Shown: positions 8,241-17,242 of the stretch, in pieces
Numbering within the stretch: the stretch's first letter is position 1
Layout of the letters: each line of letters begins with the position of its first letter
From: ATX-6F1 sp943369485
GTDB taxonomy: Bacteria; Cyanobacteriota; Cyanobacteriia; PCC-6307; Cyanobiaceae
NCBI GenBank assembly: GCA_943369485.1
Contig: CALRNH020000001.1
Span: forward strand, 62,001 to 126,000
Length of the DNA: 64,000 nt
Direction: 5' to 3'
Translations under genes and position numbers: made by a program
Notes under the pieces: generated by a model
Database searches by the model: none
Told to the model about the DNA's origin: nothing
Seen by the model: the letters and a program-made list of their open reading frames with translations, nothing else

Positions 8241-9116
8241 CTATGGAGCGTCCAGTTCCGGGGCGCCGAAGCTGATCCCACTCAGGGGGGCAATGGCGGC
8301 GAGGCCCCCCACCAGGGCTCCATGGAGCCCTGGGGTGCAGGCGATCAGGCGGCCTTCGCCCAGCTCCAGGGGGGTGCCGTCGTAGCGGCTGACGATGCCG
8401 CCGGCCTGCTCCACCAGCACGACTCCGGCCGCCAGGTCCCAGGGGGAGAGGCCGCGTTCCCAGTAGCCGTCAAGGTGAGCGGCGGCCACATAGGCCAGAT
8501 CGAGGGCGGCGGCGCCGGCCCGACGCACCCCGCGGCTGCGGTGGGTGAACCAGCAGAACTCGGCGTAGTTGTTGTCCAGCCGTGTGTGGCGGTCGTAGGC
8601 AAAACCCGTGGCCAGCAGGGCGGATCCCAGCTCCCCACAGCTGCTCACCGCCAGGCGGCTGCCGTTGCACCAGGCCCCCAGGCCCGGGGCGGCCCAGAAG
8701 GACTGCTCCAGGGCCGGGGCGGCCAGGGCCCCCAGCAAGGGCTGCCCCCGCCAGGTGAGACCCACCGACGTGGCGAAAAAGGGGAAGCCGTGGGCGAAGT
8801 TGGTGGTGCCATCGAGGGGATCGACGCACCACTGCAGCTCGCTTCTCAAGGCGCTCTGGCCGGTTTCTTCAGCCAGCACACCCAGTTCGGGGGTCCGGGC
8901 GCTGAGCACCGCCAGCACGGCCGTTTCGGCGGCCTCATCGGCTTCGGTGACCAGATCCCCGGCCCGGCCCTTCTCGCGGATGCGTTCCAGCCGGCCGATG
9001 TGCTCGCGAAGGGCCAAGGAACCCGCCTGGGCAGCGGCGCGGGCCACCTCCGCCAGACGCTCGATCTCCAGCGCTGTGAGCCCCGCCGCCGCCGCGGCCT
9101 GATCCGAGAGGCTCAT
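8241..9116 (-). CDS. Inositol monophosphatase family protein
   Basis: A 291-residue Mg-dependent phosphatase of the IMPase/SuhB superfamily. Motifs seen are LAEETG (metal Glu), DPLDGTTNFAHGFPFF (metal Asp pair) and WDLAAGVVLVEQAGG (third metal Asp). Substrates in the family include inositol-1-phosphate, histidinol-phosphate and other sugar phosphates. Because hisZ follows directly, a histidinol-phosphatase role is possible but unproven. Its ATG overlaps the stop of the upstream ferredoxin gene (ATGA), so the pair is probably translationally coupled. Confidence 0.88.
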   Translation of the reverse strand: MSLSDQAAAAAGLTALEIERLAEVARAAAQAGSLALREHIGRLERIREKGRAGDLVTEADEAAETAVLAVLSARTPELGVLAEETGQSALRSELQWCVDPLDGTTNFAHGFPFFATSVGLTWRGQPLLGALAAPALEQSFWAAPGLGAWCNGSRLAVSSCGELGSALLATGFAYDRHTRLDNNYAEFCWFTHRSRGVRRAGAAALDLAYVAAAHLDGYWERGLSPWDLAAGVVLVEQAGGIVSRYDGTPLELGEGRLIACTPGLHGALVGGLAAIAPLSGISFGAPELDAP

Positions 9117-9478
9117 TCGTCGTCGAGGGGCAGACCGGCCCGCACCTTGCCCCGGCCGAAATGGCGCCCGAACTGGAGCTCGTAGACCTCGTCCTCGTCG
9201 GTGGTTTCCACCTCCAAGGGCCCCAGGGCCCTGGCCACGCAGAGCAGGCCGTAGCCCCTGTTGCGCAGCGCCTGGGAGATCCCGAGGGACTCCCGCTGGT
9301 CGATGCTGCCGCTCAGCACCCGCACGGCGCAGGCGGTGCAGCAGCCGTTGCGGCAGCTGAAGGGCAGCGGTTCGCCCTGGTCCTCGAAGCTGCGCAGGAT
9401 GTACTCCCCCTCCGGCACCTCCAGCACAATCGTTCGCTTGGCTTGGCGGTGATGCACCGTGATTGGGAATCGCCTCAT
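9113..9478 (-). CDS. 2Fe-2S ferredoxin, plant type
   Basis: The protein has the plant-type cluster motif CRNGCCTAC (Cys-x4-Cys-x2-Cys) and a fourth Cys in GYGLLCVARA, so it binds one 2Fe-2S cluster and carries electrons in the cytosol. I chose the ATG at 9478 (MRRFPITVHH) because an AGGA precedes it at suitable distance. An ATG at 9496 would add six residues, and any start further upstream would run into the tRNA-Ser gene. The long acidic C-terminal tail distinguishes it from photosynthetic PetF. It is the first gene of a ferredoxin - IMPase-family pair. Confidence 0.9.
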   Translation of the reverse strand: MRRFPITVHHRQAKRTIVLEVPEGEYILRSFEDQGEPLPFSCRNGCCTACAVRVLSGSIDQRESLGISQALRNRGYGLLCVARALGPLEVETTDEDEVYELQFGRHFGRGKVRAGLPLDDE

Positions 9479-9573
9479 GGTCTGGTCCTGGATCATGGGC
9501 AGGGAAGCGCCGATGGCGCCAGGGTGTGGTGTAGGTCTGCTGCTAGATTGCCACCTGCCCCATTTAAGCCCCT

Positions 9574-9660
9574 GGAGAGGTGGCCGAGTGGTCGAAGGCG
9601 CAGCACTGGAAATGCTGTATAGGGGCAACTCTATCGAGGGTTCGAATCCCTCCCTCTCCG
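9574..9660 (+). tRNA. tRNA-Ser (anticodon GGA)
   Basis: An 87-nt class II tRNA. The acceptor stem GGAGAGG pairs with CCTCTCC. The D-arm is GCCGAGTGGTCGAAGGC. The anticodon stem CAGCA/TGCTG encloses the loop CTGGAAA with GGA at 9608-9610. A long variable arm and the T-arm GGGTTCGAATCCC follow. It reads UCC/UCU serine codons. No CCA is encoded, as is common in cyanobacteria. Confidence 0.97.
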
Positions 9661-9663
9661 TTG

Positions 9664-9690
9664 AAAACCGGCCCTTGGGCCGGTTTTTTT
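9664..9690 (+). terminator. Rho-independent terminator of tRNA-Ser
   Basis: A perfect stem AAAACCGGCCC / GGGCCGGTTTT with a TT loop is followed by further T residues, starting four bases after the tRNA. This is a textbook intrinsic terminator. Confidence 0.92.
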
Positions 9691-9953
9691 ATGGCGATCA
9701 ACGATCGCGCCAATTTCAGCTGGGGCGCATGTTATTTGTTGAATTCGGAATCATAGACTTGAAACAGAGTGGCGTATTTTAGCTGCATCAGATGGGGTCA
9801 CGGACTGAGGAATCAACAATCCATCATCAATCAAGACCGTCTTGGATGTCTATATTCGATCTGATGTTGATCGAGGCTTGCGTCAGCTTTCGTTGATCGC
9901 TTTGCACCCTCAGACCATCGACCTGGCCTGTTCAGCCAGAGGCCCTTGTCCCC

Positions 9954-10772
9954 TCAGCCGAAGCGGCCGCTGACGTAGTCCAGGGTGGACTGTTCCTTGG
10001 GGGAGTTGAAGATCTCCTCGGTTTGGTTGAACTCCACCAGATAGCCGATCTTGCCGCTGCCGCCTTCCACCGCTTCGGCGTTGAAGAAGGCCGTTTGATC
10101 TGACACACGCACGGCCTGCTGCATGTTGTGGGTCACGATCACAATCGTGTAATTTTTCTTGAGTTCGTGCATCATCTCTTCGATCTTCAAGGTGGAAATC
10201 GGATCGAGGGCCGAGCAGGGTTCATCCATCAGGATCACCTCCGGCTCCACTGAGATGGCGCGGGCGATGCAGAGGCGCTGCTGCTGACCGCCGGAGAGGG
10301 AGTAACCACTCTCTTTGAGCTTGTCCTTGGTCTCATCCCAGATCGCCGCCTTGCGCAGGGAGCGCTCCACCAGTTCGTCCATGTCGCCCCGGTAGCCATT
10401 GATGCGGGCACCGAAGGCGATGTTTTCGTAGATCGATTTAGGGAAAGGGTTCGGCCTCTGGAACACCATGCCGATCCGCCTGCGCACCTCGACGGGATCC
10501 ACGTTGGGGGCATAGAGATCGTGGCCCTCGAACACCACCCTACCCTTGAGGCTGCAGCCTTCGATCAGATCATTCATGCGATTGAGACCGCGCAGCACCG
10601 TGGATTTGCCGCAACCTGAGGGCCCGATGAAGGCCGTCACCTGGCCCTTGGGGATCTCCATGTAGACGTTGCGCACGGCCTCGAAGCTTCCGTAGCTGAT
10701 CGAGACATTCTCCAGGGACATGCAGATGCCCGACTTGGCTGTCGACTGGGGGCTGGAGGAGGTGGCGGTCAT
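9954..10772 (-). CDS. pstB: Phosphate ABC transporter ATP-binding protein PstB
   Basis: The 272-residue ATPase of the high-affinity phosphate importer. Walker A GPSGCGKST (residues 50-58), the Q-loop in VFQRPNPFPKSIYEN, signature LSGGQQQRL (159-167), Walker B VILMDEP and the H-loop THNMQQA are all present. The PFPKSIYEN segment is specific to PstB. It is the last gene of pstC-pstA-pstB, 46 bp after pstA, and acts on the cytoplasmic face with the PstC/PstA permease. Confidence 0.97.
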   Translation of the reverse strand: MTATSSSPQSTAKSGICMSLENVSISYGSFEAVRNVYMEIPKGQVTAFIGPSGCGKSTVLRGLNRMNDLIEGCSLKGRVVFEGHDLYAPNVDPVEVRRRIGMVFQRPNPFPKSIYENIAFGARINGYRGDMDELVERSLRKAAIWDETKDKLKESGYSLSGGQQQRLCIARAISVEPEVILMDEPCSALDPISTLKIEEMMHELKKNYTIVIVTHNMQQAVRVSDQTAFFNAEAVEGGSGKIGYLVEFNQTEEIFNSPKEQSTLDYVSGRFG

Positions 10773-10818
10773 GGCGCTGAAGAAGAGACGGTGGGGAGCG
10801 GTGAACGGGGTGGGGACT

Positions 10819-11721
10819 TCAGGTGGAGGAGGCGAAGCGGCTCAACCAGCGGGCAAGAAGATTGGCGCCCAGGATAAGGATCACCAGCACGAAGGAGGCG
10901 GCCCAGGCCAGGGCGTTCTGGGCTTCGTAGGGCATGATCGCGAAGTTGAAGATCAGCACCGACATGGTGGCGATCGGCTTGAGCAGACCCTCAGGCCAGA
11001 AGGGCGAGAAAAGGGCGGTGAAGATCAGTGGAGCCGTTTCACCTGCCGCCCTGGCAATGGCCAGGACCACCCCGGTGGCGATGGGTGTGAAGGCCGTCGG
11101 AAGGGTGATCCGGGTGATGGTGACGAACTTGGAGGCCCCCACACCGATGGCGCCCATGCGCAGCTCCTGGGGCACCAGCTTGAGCCCCTCGTCGGCGGTC
11201 TTGATCACCGTGGGCAGCATCAGCACTGAGAGGGCAATGCCACCGGCCACGGCGCTATAGCTCTCACCGAAGAGGATTCGGGTCGAGACAATCAGGCCAT
11301 AGATGAAGACGCCGCAGATGATCGACGGCACGCCAGCCAGCACATTGGTACCGAAGCGCACGAAACTCTGGAACCAGCCCCCACTGGAGTATTCGGCCAG
11401 GTAGACACCGCCGCCGATACCCACGGGGATGGCGATCAACGAGGCCACCAGGGTGACCAGAAACGTGCCGAGGATGGCATTGCCGATGCCACCGCCGCTG
11501 GTGCCGGGGGCTGGGGGAAGCTGGGTGAGCAGCCCGATGCTGATCAGGGAGCCGCCTTTGATCAGCACGTACAACAGCACCAGAACCAGGGGCAGGACGG
11601 CGATCAGGGAGAACAGGCCGGTGACGAAAGTGAAAAAGAAGTTCCAGCGGTTGCGCGGGAGTTCTGGCTGCTGGAGGAGCGACTGCCGGTCGAACAGCTT
11701 TTCTGTGGAGGCGTAGGCCAT
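10819..11721 (-). CDS. pstA: Phosphate ABC transporter permease PstA
   Basis: A roughly 300-residue inner-membrane permease with about six hydrophobic segments. The EAA-type loop is seen in LRMGAIGVGASKFVTITRITLP. The start is placed at the ATG at 11721 (MAYASTEKLFDRQ), eight bases after the pstC stop; an ATG at 11763 would overlap pstC. It pairs with PstC to form the phosphate channel. Confidence 0.95.
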   Translation of the reverse strand: MAYASTEKLFDRQSLLQQPELPRNRWNFFFTFVTGLFSLIAVLPLVLVLLYVLIKGGSLISIGLLTQLPPAPGTSGGGIGNAILGTFLVTLVASLIAIPVGIGGGVYLAEYSSGGWFQSFVRFGTNVLAGVPSIICGVFIYGLIVSTRILFGESYSAVAGGIALSVLMLPTVIKTADEGLKLVPQELRMGAIGVGASKFVTITRITLPTAFTPIATGVVLAIARAAGETAPLIFTALFSPFWPEGLLKPIATMSVLIFNFAIMPYEAQNALAWAASFVLVILILGANLLARWLSRFASST

Positions 11722-11729
11722 GGGTTGTT

Positions 11730-12683
11730 TCAGTATTTCAGGCTGAGGCGTTTGACGACCCACTGGGCAAAGATGTTCACCACCAGGGTGAGCACCATCA
11801 GCACCAAGGCGGCATACATCAGTGAAGAGACCTGGGAGCCGTCGGCTTCACCGAACTGGTTGGCCAGCATCGAGGCGATCGTGTTGCCTGGAGCCAACAA
11901 CGAAATACTGAAGTTATTCGAGTTGCCGATGATCATCGTCACGGCCATGGTTTCACCCATCGCCCGACCCAGGGCCAGCATCACGCCGCCGGTGATGCCG
12001 GACACCGCCGCCGGAAGAATCACCTGCAGAATCGCTCCCCAGCGGGTGGTGCCGATGCCGTAGGCCGCCTGCCGCAGCTCAGGGGGAACCTGGTTGAGCG
12101 AATCGCGGGAGATCGCCGTGATGATCGGCAGGATCATCACCACAAGGATGAGAATGGCCGGTGCCATCCCCGGGCCCTGGGGCTGGGTGCTGAAGATCGG
12201 CAGCCACCCGAGGGCGTCGTAGAGCCAGTTCAGCAGGGGCCTCAGGAACGGCTCCATCACGAAGATGGCCCAGAGGCCGAGCACCACCGAAGGAATCGCC
12301 GCCAGCAACTCCACCATCAGACCGATCAGGCTGCGCAGTTTGAGCGGGATCAGGTTCTCGGTGATGAAGATCGCCGTTCCAACCCCCAGGGGCACGGCGA
12401 TCAGAAGGGAAAGCACGGAAGTGACGATCGTGCCGTAGATGGCCGTGAACGCCCCGTATTCCTCCTTGACGGGGTTCCAGGCGGAATTCACCAGAAAGCC
12501 GAGCCCGAATTGCTTGATCGCCTCCTCGGAACCATGCATCACGGTGAGCAGGATTCCCAGCAGCACGATCGCCACCAGTGATGCGAGCACGACCACCAGC
12601 TGGCGGAAGCCGAGATCGAGGAGTTTTTCGCTGGCAGGCCTGCGTCTGAGCGTGAACAGGTCGCCGTTCGAACTGGTCGTCAT
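11730..12683 (-). CDS. pstC: Phosphate ABC transporter permease PstC
   Basis: A 317-residue permease with six predicted membrane helices and the PstC hallmarks WNPVKEEYGAF and the EAA loop LRQAAYGIGTTRWGAILQVILP. It is first in the pst operon. No pstS gene for the periplasmic phosphate-binding protein is next to it, so PstS must come from elsewhere in the genome. A candidate Pho box lies about 50-65 bp upstream of the start codon. Confidence 0.96.
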   Translation of the reverse strand: MTTSSNGDLFTLRRRPASEKLLDLGFRQLVVVLASLVAIVLLGILLTVMHGSEEAIKQFGLGFLVNSAWNPVKEEYGAFTAIYGTIVTSVLSLLIAVPLGVGTAIFITENLIPLKLRSLIGLMVELLAAIPSVVLGLWAIFVMEPFLRPLLNWLYDALGWLPIFSTQPQGPGMAPAILILVVMILPIITAISRDSLNQVPPELRQAAYGIGTTRWGAILQVILPAAVSGITGGVMLALGRAMGETMAVTMIIGNSNNFSISLLAPGNTIASMLANQFGEADGSQVSSLMYAALVLMVLTLVVNIFAQWVVKRLSLKY

Positions 12684-12730
12684 GCAAGGTCAGCCTTCAG
12701 CGGAAACCTAGGTGTGGCTCACCTCGCCCG

Positions 12731-12749
12731 TCACTAAGGAACGATTAAG
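12731..12749 (-). promoter_or_regulatory. Candidate Pho box upstream of pstC
   Basis: On the minus strand CTTAATCG, a 3-bp spacer and CTTAGTGA form two 8-bp direct repeats with an 11-bp period. The cyanobacterial PhoB (SphR) box consists of 8-bp CTTAACCT-like repeats separated by 3 bp, so spacing and position match, while both units are imperfect and no third unit is visible. Confidence 0.4.
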
Positions 12750-12824
12750 GCCTGCCCTTGGGGCTGGCCGCCGGGCCCGTTACCTTGGGTGTTCCGTTGG
12801 CGAATTTCCGGGGCAGCGGGTCCT

Positions 12825-14918
12825 ATGGCGCGAATCGTCGGCATCGACCTGGGCACAACCAACTCGGTGGTGGCGGTGCTCGAAGGAGGTCGGCCCCAGG
12901 TGATCGCCAATGCCGAGGGGGGGCGCACCACACCATCGGTGGTGGGCTTCAGCCGTGATCAGGATCTGCTGGTGGGCCAGCTGGCTCGCCGCCAGTTGGT
13001 GTTGAACCCCCGCAACACCTTCGCCAATCTGAAGCGGTTCGTGGGTCGCAACTGGAGCGAACTGGAGGAGGGCAGCCTTTCGGTCCCCTACACCGTGCGG
13101 GCCAACGACCAGGGCAATGTGCGCGTGGTCTGTCCGGCCACCGAGCGGGAATATGCCCCCGAGGAGCTGGTGGCCAGCGTGCTGCGCAAGCTCGTCGATG
13201 ACGCTTCCACCTACCTCGGGGAACCGGTGGAGGCGGCGGTGATCACCGTTCCGGCCTATTTCGACGACGCCCAGCGCCAGGCCACCCGCGATGCGGGCCG
13301 GTTGGCGGGGATCAGCGTGGAGCGCATCCTCAACGAGCCCACGGCCGCTGCCCTGGCTTACGGCTTCGACCGCAGCACGGTCAAGCGGGTCCTGGTGTTT
13401 GATCTGGGCGGGGGCACCTTCGATGTCTCGGTGCTGCGGATCACCAACGGCGTCTTTGATGTCAAGGCCACCAGCGGCGACACCCAGCTGGGCGGCAATG
13501 ACTGGGACCGCCGCGTCGTCGACTGGCTGGCGGAGGCGTTTCTGGCCGAGCACAGCATTGATTTACGCCGGGACCGCCAGGCGCTGCAGCGGCTCACCGA
13601 GGCGGCCGAGAAGGCCAAGCAGGAGCTCTCGGGTGTGAGCAGCACCCCGATTTCCCTGCCCTTCATCACCACCGGCCCCGAGGGCCCGCTGCACATCGAG
13701 ACCACCCTGGAGCGCCGCGAGTTTGAGGGGCTCTGCCCCGACCTGCTCGACCGGTTGCTGCGGCCGGTGCAGCGGGCGTTGCGGGATTCGGCTCTGGCCG
13801 CCGAGGACATCGACGATGTGGTTCTGGTCGGGGGCAGCACGCGGATGCCGATGGTGCAGGAGATGGTGCGCACCTTGATCCCCCTGGAGCCCTGCCAGTC
13901 GGTCAACCCCGATGAGGTGGTGGCGATCGGCGCCGCCGTGCAGGCCGGCATCCTCACCGGCGAGCTGCGCGATCTGATGCTCAACGATGTCACCCCCCTC
14001 TCGCTCGGGTTGGAGACCATCGGCGGGGTGATGAAGGTGCTGATTCCGCGCAACACCTCGATTCCGGTGCGCAAGTCAGATCTGTTCAGCACCTCGGAGG
14101 CCAACCAGAGCTCCGTGGAGGTGCACGTGCTCCAGGGGGAGCGCCAGATGGCCGAGGGCAACAAGTCGCTCGGCCGCTTCCGGCTGGCGGGCATCCCTCC
14201 GGCCCCCCGGGGTGTTCCCCAGGTTCAGGTGTCCTTCGACATCGACGCCAATGGTCTGCTGCAGGTGTCGGCCACCGATCGCACCACCGGCCGGCAGCAG
14301 AGCGTCTCGATCCAGGGGGGCTCCAACCTCAGCGAGGAAGAGATCGCCACCCTGCTCGAGGAGGCTGAGCGCAAGGCCGGTGAAGACCGCCGCAAGCGCG
14401 TCGAGATCGACCGCCGCAACCGCGCCCAGACCCTGGTGGCCCAGGCGGAGCGTCGGCTGCGGGACGCCGCCCTGGAGCTGGGTCCCTACGGCGCCGAACG
14501 GCAGCAACGGGCGGTGGAGATGGCCCTGCGGGAGGTGCAGGATCTGCTCGCCCCAGGCGATGCCGCTGACCTGCAGGACCTGGACCTGGCGGTGAGTCAG
14601 CTGCAGGAGGCGATTTATGGGCTCAACCGGCGCCTGAGCAGTGAGCGCAAGCAGGAGTCCAATCCGTTGCAGGGCCTCAAGAACACCCTGGGCTCTCTCA
14701 AAGACGAGTTGTTCTCCGACGACGAGTGGGACGACTGGGATCGGCCGGGCGGTTCCCCCCGCTATGGCCGCGACCCCTGGCTGGAGCCCTCCTACGGCCG
14801 TGAGCGGACGCCGGCGGCCCCCCGCCGCTACGAACGCGACGTTGCCCCCCCGCGCCGCACCAGCGCGCCCCTGCCCTCCAGCCGCTCCTACGACGACGAC
14901 CCCTGGTCGGAGGTCTGA
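12825..14918 (+). CDS. dnaK: Chaperone protein DnaK (Hsp70 paralogue)
   Basis: A 697-residue Hsp70. The ATPase domain shows GIDLGTTNSVVAVLEGG, LNEPTAAALAYG, VFDLGGGTFDVSVL and VVLVGGSTRMP. The substrate domain begins about residue 390 (DVTPLSLGLETIGGVM) with a helical lid after it. Cyanobacteria carry several DnaK paralogues, and this one ends in a tail of about 70 residues rich in Arg, Pro, Tyr and Asp instead of the usual EEVD-like or EFK ending. The start is the ATG at 12825 (MARIVGIDLG). It begins a plus-strand group with dnaJ, six bases downstream, divergent from pst. Which paralogue (1 or 3) it is I cannot settle. Confidence 0.95.
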   Translation: MARIVGIDLGTTNSVVAVLEGGRPQVIANAEGGRTTPSVVGFSRDQDLLVGQLARRQLVLNPRNTFANLKRFVGRNWSELEEGSLSVPYTVRANDQGNVRVVCPATEREYAPEELVASVLRKLVDDASTYLGEPVEAAVITVPAYFDDAQRQATRDAGRLAGISVERILNEPTAAALAYGFDRSTVKRVLVFDLGGGTFDVSVLRITNGVFDVKATSGDTQLGGNDWDRRVVDWLAEAFLAEHSIDLRRDRQALQRLTEAAEKAKQELSGVSSTPISLPFITTGPEGPLHIETTLERREFEGLCPDLLDRLLRPVQRALRDSALAAEDIDDVVLVGGSTRMPMVQEMVRTLIPLEPCQSVNPDEVVAIGAAVQAGILTGELRDLMLNDVTPLSLGLETIGGVMKVLIPRNTSIPVRKSDLFSTSEANQSSVEVHVLQGERQMAEGNKSLGRFRLAGIPPAPRGVPQVQVSFDIDANGLLQVSATDRTTGRQQSVSIQGGSNLSEEEIATLLEEAERKAGEDRRKRVEIDRRNRAQTLVAQAERRLRDAALELGPYGAERQQRAVEMALREVQDLLAPGDAADLQDLDLAVSQLQEAIYGLNRRLSSERKQESNPLQGLKNTLGSLKDELFSDDEWDDWDRPGGSPRYGRDPWLEPSYGRERTPAAPRRYERDVAPPRRTSAPLPSSRSYDDDPWSEV

Positions 14919-14923
14919 GCAGC

Positions 14924-15856
14924 GTGACCCGCCGCAGCGCCACCGCCGGCTCGGACTACTGGGCGGTGCTGGGCCTGGAGCCCGGCGCCGATGGACCCAC
15001 CCTCAAACGCGCCTTCCGCCAGTTGGCCCGCCGCTGGCATCCGGATCTCAACGGCAATGATCCGGTGGCCGAGGAGCGTTTCAAGCTTCTCAACGAGGCC
15101 TATGCGGTGCTCACCGATCCGAAGCGTCGTCAGGCCTTTGAGCTTGGCGTCGATCCGGCCTCCGGCGCTGATGCTGATCCCTTCGCCTCGGGATTCCCCG
15201 ACTTCGACACCTACCTGGACACCCTGTTCGGCCGCCGCCGCGCGCCTTCGCCTGAGCCGCCCGAATCGGCTGCGGGTGCCTGGGACCAGGAGGACCCAGA
15301 CCTGGACCAGGCCGGCCCTGGCTCGGTCACCCCTTCCCCGGCGCCAGCGCCACCGGTGCAGGCGGCCTCTGACCAGGAATCCCTGGTGGAGCTCAGCCCG
15401 CAGCAGGCCCTGGCCGGCGAACGGATCGAACTGGTGCTCAGTGATGGCACCACCGTGGAGGTCTGGACGCCTCCACTGGCTGGGGATGGCTGGCGCCTGC
15501 GACTGGCGGGGGTGACCCCCGGTGGCGGTGACCACTTCCTGCAGCTCAGGGTGCGCACCGCCGAGGGCCTGCGCATCGACGGCCTGCGGGTGACCTTCCC
15601 CCTTGACCTGATGCCGGCCGATGCCGCCCTGGGCTGTTCAGTGGTGGTGCCCACCCTGGCCGGGCCGGTGAAACTGCGCGTGCCGCCAGGCTCCTCCAGT
15701 GGCCGTTTGCTGCGCCTGCGCGGCCGGGGGCTGGAGCTGGACCAGCAACGGGGCGACCAACTGGTGGAGATCCGGATCATGGTGCCCGAGGAGCTCAGTG
15801 AGGCCGAGGAAGCTCTCTACCGCCGGTTGCAGCAGCTCGGCCAGGAACAGGAGTGA
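14924..15856 (+). CDS. dnaJ: DnaJ-type J-domain co-chaperone without zinc finger
   Basis: A 310-residue co-chaperone starting with GTG at 14924, five bases after dnaK. The J-domain (about residues 11-70) contains WHPDLNGND with the HPD triad. No Cys-rich zinc-finger domain follows; instead a linker leads to the C-terminal substrate-binding beta domains (about 145-300), so it is CbpA-like (type II). It should stimulate ATP hydrolysis by the adjacent DnaK. The tight spacing argues for a dedicated DnaK/DnaJ pair. Confidence 0.92.
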   Translation: MTRRSATAGSDYWAVLGLEPGADGPTLKRAFRQLARRWHPDLNGNDPVAEERFKLLNEAYAVLTDPKRRQAFELGVDPASGADADPFASGFPDFDTYLDTLFGRRRAPSPEPPESAAGAWDQEDPDLDQAGPGSVTPSPAPAPPVQAASDQESLVELSPQQALAGERIELVLSDGTTVEVWTPPLAGDGWRLRLAGVTPGGGDHFLQLRVRTAEGLRIDGLRVTFPLDLMPADAALGCSVVVPTLAGPVKLRVPPGSSSGRLLRLRGRGLELDQQRGDQLVEIRIMVPEELSEAEEALYRRLQQLGQEQE

Positions 15857-15887
15857 GAAACTGTCGGTCGCGCTCCATCTCCGCTCG

Positions 15888-16316
15888 ATGCCGGTCCATG
15901 TGCTCCTCTTCGACGCCGGAAGTGAAAACGAGGGAATTCATTCCCTGGAACTGAACGGCACCACGGTGGTGCTCCTGTTTGAGGATCGCGATGACGCCGA
16001 GCGCTACGCCGGCCTGCTCGAGGCCCAGGATTTCCCCACCCCCACCGTCGAAGCCCTCGACCGTGAGGAGATGGAGCTGTTCTGCGCTGAGTCGGGTTAC
16101 CAGGCGCGGCTGGTGCCGAGTGGTTTCCTGCCCCAGTCAGCGGAGGATCGGCTGTTGATCGCCCCTCCCGAGGCCAACATGGACGTCTCGAGCTGGCAGG
16201 AGCAGGCTGACGCTTCAAGGCAGGGGGATCAGCGCCCGGGGATCCCTCAAGAGCCACTCAGCTCGGGGGATCCAGAGCTCGAGAGCTTCCGCCGCCGGCT
16301 CGAGGGCTTGCTGTGA
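15888..16316 (+). CDS. DUF3110 domain protein
   Basis: A 142-residue protein beginning MPVHVLLFDAGSENEGIHSL, characteristic of the cyanobacterial/plant DUF3110 family. The N-terminal half also has VVLLFEDRDDAERYAGLLEAQ, a compact alpha/beta unit. The C-terminal third is a low-complexity linker followed by a short helix. Function is unknown. Its stop overlaps the GTG start of murQ, so the two are probably co-translated. Confidence 0.8.
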   Translation: MPVHVLLFDAGSENEGIHSLELNGTTVVLLFEDRDDAERYAGLLEAQDFPTPTVEALDREEMELFCAESGYQARLVPSGFLPQSAEDRLLIAPPEANMDVSSWQEQADASRQGDQRPGIPQEPLSSGDPELESFRRRLEGLL

Positions 16317-17242
16317 GTGCACACCCCAGCCCAGCGGCCGATCGCGGTGGCCTGCTCACCGAACAACCCAATCCCGCCAGCGCCGACCTCGATCAACTGA
16401 CCACCGCTGCGTTGGTGGAACTGTTCTGCGACGAGGACCGACGGCCCCAGAAGGCGGTGGCCGCCGCTTCCCCCCAGCTGGCCTTGGCGATCGATGCGAT
16501 CAGCGCGCGACTGGGCCATGGGGGCCGCTTGTTCTACATCGGTGCCGGCACCTCGGGGCGCCTGGGGGTGCTGGACGCGGCCGAGTGTCCACCAACGTTC
16601 TGCTCCCCGCCGGAACTGGTGCAGGGGGTGCTGGCCGGGGGGGCTGCGGCCCTGCTGCGCAGCTCCGAGGGCCTCGAAGACCAACGGGAAGTCGGTCGTG
16701 CCGATCTGCTCGAGCGTGGGTTTTCGGAGGCGGATGCCCTGGTGGGGATCGCTGCCGGAGGCACCACCCCCTACGTGCTCGGAGCCCTGGAGCTGGCCCA
16801 GGAGCTGGGTGCCCTGGCGATTGCCCTGGCCTGCGTCCCGGCTGAGCAGGCACCGATGCCCTGCGACATCGACATCCGCCTCTTGAGTGGCCCCGAGCTG
16901 CTCACCGGCTCCACCAGGCTCAAGGCTGGCACCGCGACAAAAATGGCGCTCAACATCCTTTCCACCGGCGTGATGGTGCGCCTGGGCAAGGTGCACGGCA
17001 ACCGCATGGTTGATGTGGCTGTCACCAACAGCAAGCTGGAAGATCGGGCTCTGCGCATCCTGCGGGATCTGGCCGGAGTGGAGCGCCCCCAGGGCACCAG
17101 GTTGCTGGAGGAAGCCGGCGGTTCGGTGAAGCGGGCATTGCTGATGGCCCAGCGGGGGGTCTCGGCCGCCGAGGCCGCCGCCCGCCTGGATCAGGCGGGC
17201 GGCCGCTTGCGGGAGGCGCTTCGGCTCAACGCTGCTCCGTAG
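16313..17242 (+). CDS. murQ: N-acetylmuramic acid 6-phosphate etherase
   Basis: A 309-residue SIS-domain enzyme that cleaves the lactyl ether of MurNAc-6-phosphate to GlcNAc-6-phosphate during peptidoglycan recycling. Diagnostic segments are LTEQPNPASADLDQL, FYIGAGTSGRLGVLDAAECPP and GSTRLKAGTATKMALNI, and the length fits the family. The GTG start at 16313 overlaps the preceding TGA by three bases. Its 3' end overlaps mtnP (opposite strand) by 17 bp. No murP or anmK lies nearby. Confidence 0.95.
   Translation: MSAHPSPAADRGGLLTEQPNPASADLDQLTTAALVELFCDEDRRPQKAVAAASPQLALAIDAISARLGHGGRLFYIGAGTSGRLGVLDAAECPPTFCSPPELVQGVLAGGAAALLRSSEGLEDQREVGRADLLERGFSEADALVGIAAGGTTPYVLGALELAQELGALAIALACVPAEQAPMPCDIDIRLLSGPELLTGSTRLKAGTATKMALNILSTGVMVRLGKVHGNRMVDVAVTNSKLEDRALRILRDLAGVERPQGTRLLEEAGGSVKRALLMAQRGVSAAEAAARLDQAGGRLREALRLNAAP

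Noticed and set aside
9691..9953. 263-bp gap after the tRNA-Ser terminator
   Set aside because: AT-richer but without a gene, clear RNA motif or integrase; a tRNA-linked island was considered and rejected because pst genes follow immediately.
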